From Dipteris shenzhenensis (taxonomy: Eukaryota > Polypodiophyta > Polypodiopsida > Gleicheniales), in the NCBI GenBank assembly GCA_047967505.1, contig CM106539.1: DNA of 64,000 nucleotides, one strand, 5' to 3'. How positions within the stretch are numbered: position 1 is the first letter of the stretch; each line of letters begins with the position of its first letter. The notes under the pieces were generated by a model. That model was not told the DNA's origin, searched no databases, and worked only from the letters and a program-made list of their open reading frames with translations. Below, piece after piece: positions 54,052 to 64,000 of this stretch. A program made the translations under genes and the position numbers.

Positions 54052-55620
54052 GTACCCAAGCAAAGAATGCTACCAACAACAACGGAGGCAATGGAGGGAG
54101 AACCAATGGACGTACCAATGGTAATAGTCAGCGCAACAAATCTGCATGGATCGACTACATGGATGATGGATCCCATGATAAATCTTTCAAGCAAGAGGGC
54201 GAGGATGAGGACAATGACATTGAAGATGCTAACTACACCCCTTCAGGTAAGTGTTATTCAAGTAAAAGTGCATCTTATTTTTGTACTTCTTTGTTACATA
54301 TGACTGCACTATTGCACGTAAAAGAACATAGTGTCTTATTTGATGATGGAAGCACCCATGATTTCATTTTGCAACGTTTAGTTGAAAAGTTAGGGCTCGC
54401 AACCATCGAAACAAAATATAAAGTCAAATCAACTTTGCAAGGATCGAATTATAATTTTTTGCAAATGGTTAAGATCTTGAGGTGACTTTAGGGCCATTAG
54501 TTGAGAGCCGTGATTTCTTAGTCACTCCTTTGCATGAGCAAGATCTCATTCTAGGTATGCCTTGGCACATCGATCATAATGCCAAACCTGATTATCTTGA
54601 ATGCACCATTACTGTGACTCAAGGCACTGAGACTATGACTCTAGAATGCAACAAGAATCTTCCCTCTTGGCCCATATTGTCACATACCCAAGCTAAACAA
54701 GCTTTGCGCAAACGTGAGAAGACATATCTGGTTATGGTCAATAAGATTGAGGCTAGTCCTGAGACTAAGACAACTAAGCAAGAGCCTTTGGATCCTTTTC
54801 TAGCTACTTATGATGACTACTTTATGGAAGACTTACCCGTTGGCCTACCTCAATCTAGATGTGAGGATCATAAGATTGACCTTATTCCAGGAAGCACACC
54901 ATCATGTAAATCACCATATAGACACAATCCTACTGAGAAGCAAGAGATTCAATCCCAAATAGAAGATCTTTTGGCTAGAGGCCTAATTTGACCTAGTAGC
55001 TCACCATTTGGGGCACCCATTCTTCTTGTTAAGAAGAAAAATGGAACTTTCTGAATGTGCACATCGATTATCGTGCGTTAAATAAAATCACTGTGAAAAA
55101 TCAATACCCCATTCCGAGAGTTGATGGTCTACTCGACAAGTTGAAAGGATCCACAATCTTTAGCAAGATCGAGGATATCATCAAGTGAGAGTGATCGAGC
55201 CCGATATTTTCAAGATTGCTTTTAGAACCTATGGTCACTATGAATTTCTTGTTATGCCTTTTGGATTGACCAATGCACCTGCCACATTTAGTCAGATGAT
55301 GAATCGTATCTTCCTACCCTATCAAGACTTTGTGGTAGTTTTCTTTGATGATATCATGATCTATAGCAAGAGTCGAGAGGAACATGAGAAACACTTGGAT
55401 CTTTTTTTCTCTCTCTTACATGAGAACCAACCGTATGCCAACCCAAAGAAAAGTTCTTTTTTCCAGCCTGAAATTGAATATCTTGGACACATCGTTTCAG
55501 TTGAAAAATTTCTCGAGAGTAGATCCCAAGAAGGTAGAAGTGATAGTAAACTGGCCACAGCCTAAAGATATCCATGAGTTACGATTGTGTTTTTGTACAA
55601 GGGCCTCTAATGCATAAAGA
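54052..55620 (+). pseudogene. Gypsy G2 protease and reverse transcriptase, decayed
   Basis: It resumes the plus-strand element whose 5' end is at 31099-32924. An Asn/Gly-rich gag tail (NATNNNGGNGGRTNGRTNG) leads to a protease with LFDDGSTHDFILQRLVEKLG. After a frameshift near 54480 come HEQDLILGMPWHIDH and DDYFMEDLPVGLPQSRCED, then RT fingers (KSPYRHNPTEKQEIQSQIED, ARGLI with a stop at 54989) and, after damaged sequence, FLVMPFGLTNAPATFSQMMN and the catalytic VVFFDDIMIYSKS. EIEYLGHIVS follows. After about 55600 similarity is lost; RNase H, integrase and the 3' LTR are not found. It is the oldest element of the nest. Confidence 0.88.
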
Positions 55621-56086
55621 TGTTCCATTTCTATACACATAATGATGTCACATAGGTCCACTACACATGATACATGGGTTATTGCAATCACATATACTTA
55701 TTAATCTTGATGTGGCAAAATAGGTGTGGCCTAAGACTAGTGCTAAAAACAATGGGAACATATGGGAGGCTTGTGAACCCAATATTGACATTCCTCATGA
55801 GGTAGCATTATCTCATTTGTCTTGTTAAAATAATTGTAGGGCTTTGTTAAAGTTAGTCTTGCAGAGAGGGCAAAATTTTTGAGGGTAACATTTAGTCCGG
55901 TCACCTTCACCTCTCAACATCCATCCATCCTAAAGACATTCCCTTTCACAGCATGTTACGCATGATTTCCTGACAAAGTTTCCCTCTGCTACACCAGCCA
56001 TATTGGAGTGTTCTCCTTTTCGTCTTAGTTTGATGAGTTGGATACCTCAGATGAGATTTGCTTTCCTGCGCTAATGTAGAACCTAT
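55621..56086. other. Spacer, nothing recognised
   Basis: It lies between the truncated G2 and the second LINE. No motif is seen. Confidence 0.4.
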
Positions 56087-57435
56087 ATGATGTGCGCTCA
56101 TCTCTCCGCCATTGGCCACCGAGGAGGTCGAGGAGGAGGTGTTATGAACCCCTCATACTTGCATGTAGCTCAAAAGCCACAGGGGAAATTCTTTAGCCTC
56201 CCCATAGGATCACGTTTTGCTATTGGAACTCCCGCTACAAATGGGATCTTGGCCTCGGGAGATGTACAAAAAGTCGCTACCTCTGCCTCTCCCCAACACA
56301 GATATGACTTTGGAAGCATTGGTGAAAACCGAGCAGTTGCAAGAGCCTCCAGCACAACAGTTGGAATTTTCCAATCAGGTGAGCACCAAATTGAATGGAG
56401 TAGAGCTTCCTATGAACCCTCTCATAGCAGTAAAGGAGGAGCTAATACTGAAGGAAAAGATGAAACCTTTAGAGGACCTACTGATTAGATCAGAGTGAGA
56501 CTGTCCTCAACAACAAGTGGAGATTCTCCAAGAAAAGAAGGGGCAGGAAGAGAAAATAATGAGCATATTTATTCATCTTCGAGTGTGTCAAGGCTCCCTG
56601 CCAACCAGGAGAAGGCTAAAGGTGTCTCATCATAGAAAAATATGGAATCTGGACATGCTACACAACAAGATGCTAATAGAGCACAATAGTATGATGGAGC
56701 ATGTGAAGTTGCTACCCCAGGTAAGACAATAATGTCTTTCTTGGATGATACATTGCTAAATGACTCTATGTTTTGGTTGCGCACGCATGCCTTAGTTCGA
56801 TTTCTTCATGGTGTTAGATCCCCTTTGGCCTTTATAGAGTCTTGGATAAGAACCAATTGGATCAGAAAGGGAATGAATGCACTCAATGTGAGGTTCCTAA
56901 AAAAAGGCTTTTTTTTCTTTTTATTTGAGAAACCGAAAATGGCTGCAAGAGCCATGCAACATGGTCTTTGGACCATTACAAATCAACCACTATATTTAGA
57001 GTGTTGGACTAAGGAATTCTCCCCTGATGCCCCTAGGTCTACCAAAATCCTTGTGTGGGTAGAACTCGACTTTTGTATCTATGTAATCAATTGCCCTTTC
57101 TATGATGTGGCCTAGGTGAAGTGCTTGGGGTAGAGCAGGAGAACTTTATTAATCCCAGGGGTAATCCTCAAATTTGCATCAAGATGGATATAGCTGAGGA
57201 GATGCCCAAGACTATTACCATTCTTAATAGAAATGGGAGCATTTATAGGGAGCAACCATTGACTTATACGAATCGATCAAATTCATGTTTTTTGTGTGGT
57301 CTTTCCACTCATGTGGTAAAAAAATGTCCCCTAAAGAGGGGTAAGGCTAAAGAGGCTGAGCCTTCTATGGTCAAGAAAGATGCTCCTACTGAGAGGTGGG
57401 TTCCTAAAACTCAGGAACCTCCTCTGAAAACTTAG
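56087..57435 (+). pseudogene. LINE ORF1 (DUF4283-type, CCHC knuckle)
   Basis: ORF1 of a plant L1-like LINE in several frames. The N-terminal part is Gly/Ser-rich. From about 56725 to 57115 it reads FLDDTLLNDSMFWLRTHALV, WIRTNWIRKGMNALNVRFLK and AARAMQHGLWTITNQPLYLE, the nucleic-acid-binding DUF4283 fold. After a stop at 57113-57115 come NRNGSIYREQPLTYTNRSNS and the knuckle CFLCGLSTHVVKKC (about 57288-57330). The frame ends at 57433-57435. ORF1 would coat the LINE RNA. Confidence 0.85.
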
Positions 57436-59600
57436 CATGAAGATCAGTGTGTCAACAAAAATGTTGGAAAGGATAAGGTTGCTAGTGTTCTAGATACAAC
57501 ACATAAGAATCCTTTTAAACCTCTCAAGGACAAAGAAGATGCCATTGAAGGTAGTAATAGTTTTAGTCAAGAGGACAATATGGTGATAGAATCTAGTTGT
57601 TCAAAGGAATTTGAAGAGGATGTCAACAAAGAAGATCTATGGAAGAGAGACAAGATTGAAGAGGAATAAGAAGAAGAGCAGTTGAAGGGAACTCCAGCTA
57701 AATTTCAAGATGACTCTAGCCAAGGTGAGGCATTCATTATTCAACACAAGAGGATACAATCCAAGGCTACCATTGTACAAGTTAACAACCCCAACCTCAG
57801 GGCTAAAAAAGGGCAGAAGAAGAATGTCAAATAAAATATTTTCCTTCTTGGCTCTTAATGTTAGAGGGTTAATGGACCCTGGTAGAAGGGAGGAACTAGC
57901 TTTTCTGGTTGAGAGCTAATTCTTTATCACCTCTCTTTCTAGCATTACAAGAAATCAAGGCTTGTGGAAATCTACTAGAGGATAGACTGAAAGTTATAGA
58001 TAAAAGAAGAGTGTGGTAATTCACTTCACATGTGGAGGGTAAGGGTGGGACAGCCTTTGGTGTTTTATCTCACTACAATGGAGGTGTCACTCAAGTCACC
58101 ATAGATGAGTGATGCTTAAATGCCTTATCAAAGAGATTGAATTTTCAGTAATTTATCTCTATGCCCCCAATTTAGCAATGGATAGAAAAGAGCTATGGGA
58201 ATCTTTACAATGTGTAGATGGTAATTGTATCAAATGGGAGATTTTAATATGGTTGAATTAAAGAGAGACAAATGGCTTGAAAAGGCTACTTGCATCAGAG
58301 ATGCTGAGTTGGTGTTAAGGAAAGAATGCAAGGAACACTAGCAATTGGTAGATGTGGGTAGAGCTGGTGACTTTACATGGTGTAATAGTCAAATAGGAGA
58401 TAACAAGAGGGAGTCCAGACTCGATAGGTTTTATGTTTCATAGGGCCTTCTCAACATGCATTGATCCTTAAAAATATAGGGTTTCTCCTCCCTAAGTTTT
58501 TTAGACCATAAACCTGTCTTACTAAGATGTGATTTTGGGTTTGGTATTTGGGGCTCCTCTTGGTTCAAATCTGATGATCCAAAGCTTTTTTCCTTAGAGA
58601 GTGTGAAGTCTTTGATTGTGAAGGCCTAGAAATATGCTTTTGCCAAGAGCATTTTTGCTTCAAAAACTTGGGCTTTGGTTGTTCAGAATACCTAGATCAT
58701 TCTTAAAATAGCTAGAAAACGTAGAGCTAAGATCAAGGCTCAAAGAATGGAGCTTATTCATAACAATATCAAATTTCTAGAATGAAAAGCCAGAACAGAG
58801 GATGCACATAACCAAGAGGATCTTATTACCACTAAAAAGGATCTCAGGAGATAGGAACAGATCAGAGTAAATGGCTCCAAGGTTTGTTTCAGAGATGCCT
58901 CAGGATCGTTAATCAATCATTCCACAATAGGTTCTGATACTTTAAAAGGCAAAGATCAATTGGTGTTACAGGATCTGAGGTGTCTTAGAATGAAAAAGGG
59001 CATGATTTTTAGTCTATTGCGGATCCAATGGGATTTGAGATAACAATGCAACAAAGGTGGGAGTGGTTCTTAGACAGGTTTCAAAAAAAGTTAGATAATT
59101 GGAGAAGCTTTCAAGAAAATTTGGCAGGGAGGAGATTGGTGATTAATAACTTCCTTTACCCTATATCTATTTTCTATCTATCTTGCTAATCTCCCTCTAA
59201 AACTCAATTAGATAGATTAATCGGAATGTGTAGGTCCTTTTTGTGTGGTGGTAGCAACAAAATATCCAAGGTAAGATGGAGCTACTGCATTAAACCCCGG
59301 GAAGAAGGAGGATTAGGTGTTACATATATTTTAGCTACTGCTACCCAAAAACTCTCTTCCACATGGGTAATTAAAGCTCTGTTAAATATAGAAGATGATT
59401 GGGCTTAGCTTTTGTTGAGAAATATGAAGCACATCAGACTCGATAGGGCTCCTAAATGGAGGAATTGTCCTCTTACTTCAGCTACCTTTAATCCTAAACC
59501 CTATAAAACCAAAGGAAGCTCACTTTGGAAATCTATTTGGGGTGCTTTTGAGGAGATTAAAGCCTTTCTGCAGGAGTGGTAGGAGGTCCAAAACCATGCA
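57436..59600 (+). pseudogene. LINE ORF2: endonuclease and 3' part, RT core missing
   Basis: After an acidic linker the endonuclease begins with IFSFLALNVRGLMDPGRREE (about 57836-57895), an LALQEIKA phrase near 57937, GDFNM near 58235 and GDFTWCNSQIGDNKRESRLD near 58370. A linker to about 58870 is followed directly by RWEWFLDRFQKKLDN (about 59054), YPISIFYLSC and MCRSFLCGGSN, then a WSYCIKPREEGGLGV phrase and KGSSLWKSIWGAFEEI. The RT finger-palm region, including the catalytic motif, is absent between about 58870 and 59040. Many stops occur. Same family as 28080-29640. Confidence 0.82.
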
Positions 59601-59955
59601 GTGGATTTTAAGTATTTGTGCTACATACTTCTTTTGAAACTTTTATTTTGGTTTGAATACATTGTTTTGCTTGTAGCACTTCATTTAATGTTTTTTATTT
59701 CAGTTCTCAAGAAATCGGTGATTGGGCAGGCTTCGACAGACGAAGAAACTTTGCATGGGTCCATGACATGAATTTCTTTTTCCATAAGTTGGAGGAGGAA
59801 CTGTGATCAACTAGATGGAAAATGCACGCCCATGTGTAGGTCTCTAATCCTCCTTGTTCTCAATCATCTTCCTTTCCATTTTTAAAACCAAGATTTAGTT
59901 ATATTTTCTAAATTGCAAATTGTTGACAGACAATATATTTACCATTCATAAGCTC
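59601..59955. other. Spacer with exon-like segment
   Basis: A pyrimidine tract and AG (TTTTTTATTTCAG, ending about 59703) are followed by an open stretch reading GDWAGFDRRRNFAWVHDMNF and FFHKLEEEL up to a stop near 59807. It looks like an exon but I do not recognise it. The plausible role is unknown. Confidence 0.35.
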
Positions 59956-60760
59956 AATCCCCTAGAGGTTGCCTTCTTGAATTTGACTTCTAAGGATCCA
60001 ACCAAGAGCTAGCAAAAAGTAGAGTGGCTAAGGGGAATCCTTGACTGATTGATCTTTTCAAAAAGGAAGGTTCACTGATCACCCCATTAACATTCACTTT
60101 AGCTGAAGCATTAGTGAGAAGGAGTTTGACACTAGGAACAAAGGGTGGACCAAGTCCCACGTCTTGCAAGGATTGAATTAAAAAATCCCATTCTAGCCTA
60201 TCATGTGCCTTATCAAAATCAACTTCAAGAAAGCATATAGCTTGTCTAGATTCTGTGGCATACTCACACCATGTTGATGATAGATTCAAGGAGATGACGG
60301 CCTTTAATGAAACCCTTTTGTAAAGGAAGAATCCACTCTTTCATCTTACTTTGTATTCTAATGACTAGAGCCTTTGCAAATATCTTGTAACTGTAGTTTA
60401 GCATTGTTAAGGGTCTCCAATTTTTTAGCTCATCTTTGGGGCCCTCTTTTGGAATCAATTTGGTTATTCCCCCATTGATATGAAGGGGGAGAGCACCCTT
60501 CCTCAGGCTTTATAGTAACAAAAGGTAAGGGCCAACCAAATCCCAAAAAGTCTTATAAAACTCAATAGGCAGCCTATCCTCTCCTGGTGTCTTACCATCT
60601 GCCATAGCTGTAACTGCCTCCTTTAATTCCTATATTGTAAAGGGCATCTCTAGATAGGGTAGATCAAACTATTTGATAATGATTCTCCCTAATGATTTAG
60701 CAGAGTGGCCTAGATCTCTGGGTGTCCTCATTTGGGGTGACTATAGTTTCATCTTCTTTC
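59956..60760 (-). pseudogene. LINE RT core, opposite orientation
   Basis: Minus-strand frames carry the RT segment that the adjacent LINE lacks: GKTPGEDRLPIEFYKTFWDL (about 60595), NWRPLTMLNYSYKIFAKALV (about 60420), LQKGFIKGRHLLESI, AICFLEVDFDKAHDRLEWDF (Asp of motif A) and SISQGFPLATLLF (about 60035). Frameshifts separate the blocks, and the catalytic xxDD motif is not reached. It abuts satellite A at about 60785. It may be an inverted part of the same LINE or a separate insertion. Confidence 0.82.
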
Positions 60761-60784
60761 AACCATAGGTTTCCAATGTGGTTA

Positions 60785-62115
60785 TTGTTGAAAACCAATG
60801 TTGGTGAAGGGTTGGTGACCCACACATGTTCTAGTGTGTGCGACAAGGTTCTTTAAATAAAAAATCCATGTATAGACCTATTTATGGGACAAGGTTTGAT
60901 ACGGTGCTTTGGTATAATATTAATGAAAATCATACCAAGTATTATTCCATTATGCGATATAGAGCCATGGATTTGCCCTTACCCTAACAAAGATATTTCT
61001 TGTCGCAGTGTGGCAAAGAAAGAGTTATCTAGCCTAAAACAACATGCTATGCTACTCCAAATCCAATAGAGCCTAGCCATAATATTTATGACATCATATA
61101 ATAAATTCCTACAAAGTTTTGTCTTCTTTTGACCATTGATGCCGAACATGGTTATGAAAAGCCAACATTGGTGACCCTCACGTGTTGTACTATGCACGAT
61201 AGGGATTTGTGGAATAAAAAGGTAAGTATAGATCTATTTATGGGACAAGATTTGGCACGGTGCTTGGGTATAATGTTATTGAGATTGATACCAATTCTTG
61301 GTCCATTAATATGTTATGCTACTCTCGAAATGAAATAAAACCTAGAAAAAATATATATTCCATAATTTATTAGAATCCTACAAAGTTTTATCTTGTTTGG
61401 ACTATCGGTGTCCAACATGGTTATCAAAAACCAATGTTGGTGCACATGTGTTCTAATGTGTGCGACGAGGTTCTTTACAACAAAAATCCATGTATATACC
61501 TATTTATGGGAAAATATTTGATATGATTCTTTGGTATAATATGAATGAGATCATACCAAGTCTCGGTCCATTACAAGATATAGAGACATGGATTCAACCT
61601 TACCTTAAGGAAAATATTTCTCGTCACAGTATGCAAAGAAAAGGTTATCTACCCTAAAACAATATGCTACGCTACTCCAAATACAATAAGGACTAGCCAA
61701 AATCTTTAATCCATCATTTATTATATTCCTTCAAAATTTTGTCTTCTACATGGTTATGAAAAACAAACGTTGGTGACCCTCACGTGTTGTAGTGTGCGCG
61801 ACGGTCATTTTTTGAACAAAAAGGCATGTATAGACCTATCCATGGAACAAGATTTTGTATGGTAATTGGGTACAATGTGATTGAGAGGAATACCAAGTCT
61901 CTATTCATTCCAAGATATAGGGACATGGATTTGACCTTACCCTATCTAACATATTTCAGCTCACGGTGCGGTAGAAAAGGAGTTATCTACCCTACAACAA
62001 TATGCTATGCTACTACAAGTGCAATAAAACCTATTCAAAGCTTTATGCCATCATGTACTAGATTCCTACCAAGTTTCATATTCTTGAGACCATCGATGCA
62101 CAATATGGTTATGAA
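60785..62115. repeat. Satellite A, ~4 units of 266-360 bp
   Basis: Landmarks of the type CCATGTATAGACCTATTTAT recur at 60868, 61222, 61488 and 61821, and AACCAATGTTGGTGACC-like phrases at 60793, 61157, 61429 and 61763. Units include GATATAGAGACATGGATT and CTACAAAGTTTTGTCTT. One unit has a deletion of about 90 bp. Divergence between units is substantial. Open frames here are not genes. Confidence 0.9.
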
Positions 62116-62125
62116 ACACTATTTG

Positions 62126-63770
62126 CATGGTTGGGCACGCATATGTTTTCGTTTGTCACCATGTCTCATACATGAGTATGGAAAAATATGCATTAGCATG
62201 CTCCTATTGCATGTGCATATTTCCAATGGGTAAAATTATTTGCACATGCCTTGAAACTATTCAATTTAAGGTCCATGCAAAGTATCATGTCCATTAGACA
62301 TAGTTTGCATGGTTGAGCAAGCATCTGTCCTTATTTTTTCACCAGGGCTCATACACGAGTATGAAAAAATACGCATTGGTGTGCTACTACCACATGTGCA
62401 TATGTTCAATGGGTTCAATACTTTTCACACACCTTAAAACAATTTAATTAAAGGCCCATGCAAAGTATCATGTCCATTAGAAACTGTTTGCATAGTTGGG
62501 CACACATTTCTTTTGCGTTTGAGTATAAAAAAATACGCTTCAACGTGTTTCTATGACGTGTATTTGTCTGATTAGTATGATACTTTGCACACACCTTAAA
62601 CCTATTTACTTTAAGTCTTGTGCAAAGTATCATGCTCAGCAAACATGGTTTTGCATGGTTGGGCATGCATATGTTCTCACTTTTCATGTCTCATACATGA
62701 GTATAAAGACTATGCATTAGCGTGCTCCTGCCGCACGTGCATTTGTACAATGGATACAATACTTTTCAAAGACCTTAAAACTATTTACTTTAAGAACCGT
62801 GCAAATTATCATGTCCACCAGACATTGTTTGCATGGTTAAACATGCATATGTTTTCGTTTTTCACCATGTCTCATACATGAGTATGAAAAAATACGCATC
62901 GGCAAGCTCCGATCGCATGTACATATGTATGATGGTAAAATTCTTTGCACATGCCTTAAAACTATTCACTTTAATACCCATGCAAAGTATCATGACCATC
63001 AAACACTATTTTCATGGTTGGGCAAGCATATGTTCTTATTTTTTCACCACATCTCATACATGAGTATGACAAAATACGCATCGGTGTGCTACTACCACAT
63101 GTGCATATGTTCGATGGGTACAATAGTTTTCACACACCATAACATATACTTAATTCCCATGCAAAGTATCATGTCCATAAGACAACATTTGCATGGTTGG
63201 GCACACATATTTTCACATTTTTTACCACGTCCCATACACAAGTATTAAAAAATATGCATCAATGTGATCCTATCGCATGTGCATTTGTCTAATGGGTATG
63301 ATACTTTGCACATTCCTCAAAACTATCTACTTTAAGGTCTGTAAAAAGTATCATGTCCATAAGACACCGTTTGCATGGTTGCACACGCATATGTTCTCCT
63401 TTTTCACGACCTCTCATACATGAGTATTAGAAATATGTATCAGCGTGGTCCTATTTCACATGCATGGGTATTATGGATATGATACTTTTCACACACCTTG
63501 AAATTATTCATTTTAAGTCCCATGCAAAGTATCCATTAGACACCGTTTTCATGGTTGGGCACACATATGTTCTCATTTTTCACCATGTCTCATACATGAG
63601 CACCAAAAACACGTATCGGTGTGCTCCTATCATATGTGCATTTGTACTATGGTATGATAATTTGAACACTACTTAAACATATTCACTTTAAGTCCCATGC
63701 AAAGTATTATTTCCAATAGACACGGTTTTCATTGTTCTCGTTTTTTACGACCTCATACATGAGCATCAAA
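62126..63770. repeat. Satellite B, ~180-bp units, 10 copies
   Basis: Units begin at CATGGTTGGGCA-like phrases at 62126, 62308, 62491, 62654, 62832, 63013, 63192, 63374, 63550 and 63730 (spacing 163-183, mostly 176-183). Each contains TCTCATACATGAGTAT, an AAAAATACGCAT phrase, CATGTGCATATGT and CATGCAAAGTATCATGTCCA. A period near 180 bp fits one nucleosome repeat and is common in plant centromeric or heterochromatic satellites. Frames over it are not genes. Confidence 0.95.
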
Positions 63771-64000
63771 AAAAAAATCTTCCAATCATATACCACTCCC
63801 CCCCCCTCCCCCCTCCTTATTTAATTGAAGCCCTCCTTCCCCCCTTTATCCCTAAATATTTTATTTACTTGAAGCTCTCCCCCACTCCTCGTTATCCCTA
63901 AATATTTTTCCATCATATACCACTCCCCCCTACCCCCAACAACTAATTATTACAAATAGAAACATTTTGAACTACATTGAGAATTCTTCCTAATTGGTTG
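63771..64000. repeat. C/T-rich tail with ~126-bp duplication
   Basis: The phrase TCATATACCACTCCCC occurs at about 63786 and about 63912, each followed by C-rich sequence; TTATCCCTAAATATTTT also recurs. The duplication probably continues beyond the window. Confidence 0.75.

Noticed and set aside
62126-63676. Open frames in the satellite region resembling one another
   Set aside because: They repeat because the 180-bp unit repeats; no codon bias or domain.

Overview
The window looks like nuclear DNA of a land plant with a large, repeat-rich genome. The evidence is plant-type Ty1/Copia and Ty3/Gypsy LTR retrotransposons, plant L1-like LINEs with a CCHC ORF1, a plant receptor-like kinase, a plastid-type J-protein, GT-AG introns of about 90 bp and AT-rich microsatellites. 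The species cannot be fixed from sequence alone; a fern, lycophyte or gymnosperm seems as likely as an angiosperm. Only two genes look intact: a membrane-anchored receptor-like kinase (7389-8633, minus) and a DnaJ20-like plastid J-protein (25398-26063, minus). Almost everything else is mobile DNA or its ruins.

Layout. 1-2966: 3' half of a decayed Copia element with its 3' LTR. 2967-7388: low-complexity DNA, a 13-bp minisatellite, a long inverted repeat and a 60-bp tandem repeat. 7389-8633: kinase gene. 9560-10112: remnant of a Copia family whose LTR carries telomere-like triplets. 10195-12290: broken, intron-bearing gene of an unclassified, probably transposon-encoded protein. 12674-15613: complete gag-only Copia-like element with a TAGGG target duplication. 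15639-16832: decayed histone H3-like gene with a very long Pro/Ser tail, TATA box and telo-boxes. 17015-17194: foldback MITE. 17419-22050: unrecognised, broken minus-strand genes, including an OTU-protease-like one. 22358-23532: Gypsy LTR fragment with a tRNA-His-type primer site, joined to a Copia LTR. 25398-26063: J-protein. 26641-27670: microsatellites. 28080-29640: LINE remnant.

31099-55620 is a nest four levels deep. A plus-strand Gypsy (G2) is split by a minus-strand Gypsy (G1, 32925-54051). G1 contains a SINE and a minus-strand Copia (C1, 38750-51868, TSD TTGAT). C1 contains a plus-strand Copia (C2, 39539-47118, TSD AGATC) that is one stop codon short of a complete polyprotein. LTR divergence counted by hand (about 1.6% in C2, about 3.4% in C1) agrees with the nesting order.

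56087-60760: a second LINE of the same family, lacking its RT core, followed by an RT core in the opposite orientation. 60785-63770: two satellite arrays, one of about 266-360 bp units and one of about 180-bp units (ten copies), as in heterochromatin. The last 230 bases are C/T-rich.

Most of the stop codons I checked in the nested elements replace an expected glutamine codon (CAG to TAG), as expected if methylated CHG cytosines have been deaminating. The most unusual items are the long-tailed H3-like pseudogene, the RNase H domain lying 5' of gag in G1 together with its tRNA-His primer site, and the gag-only element.
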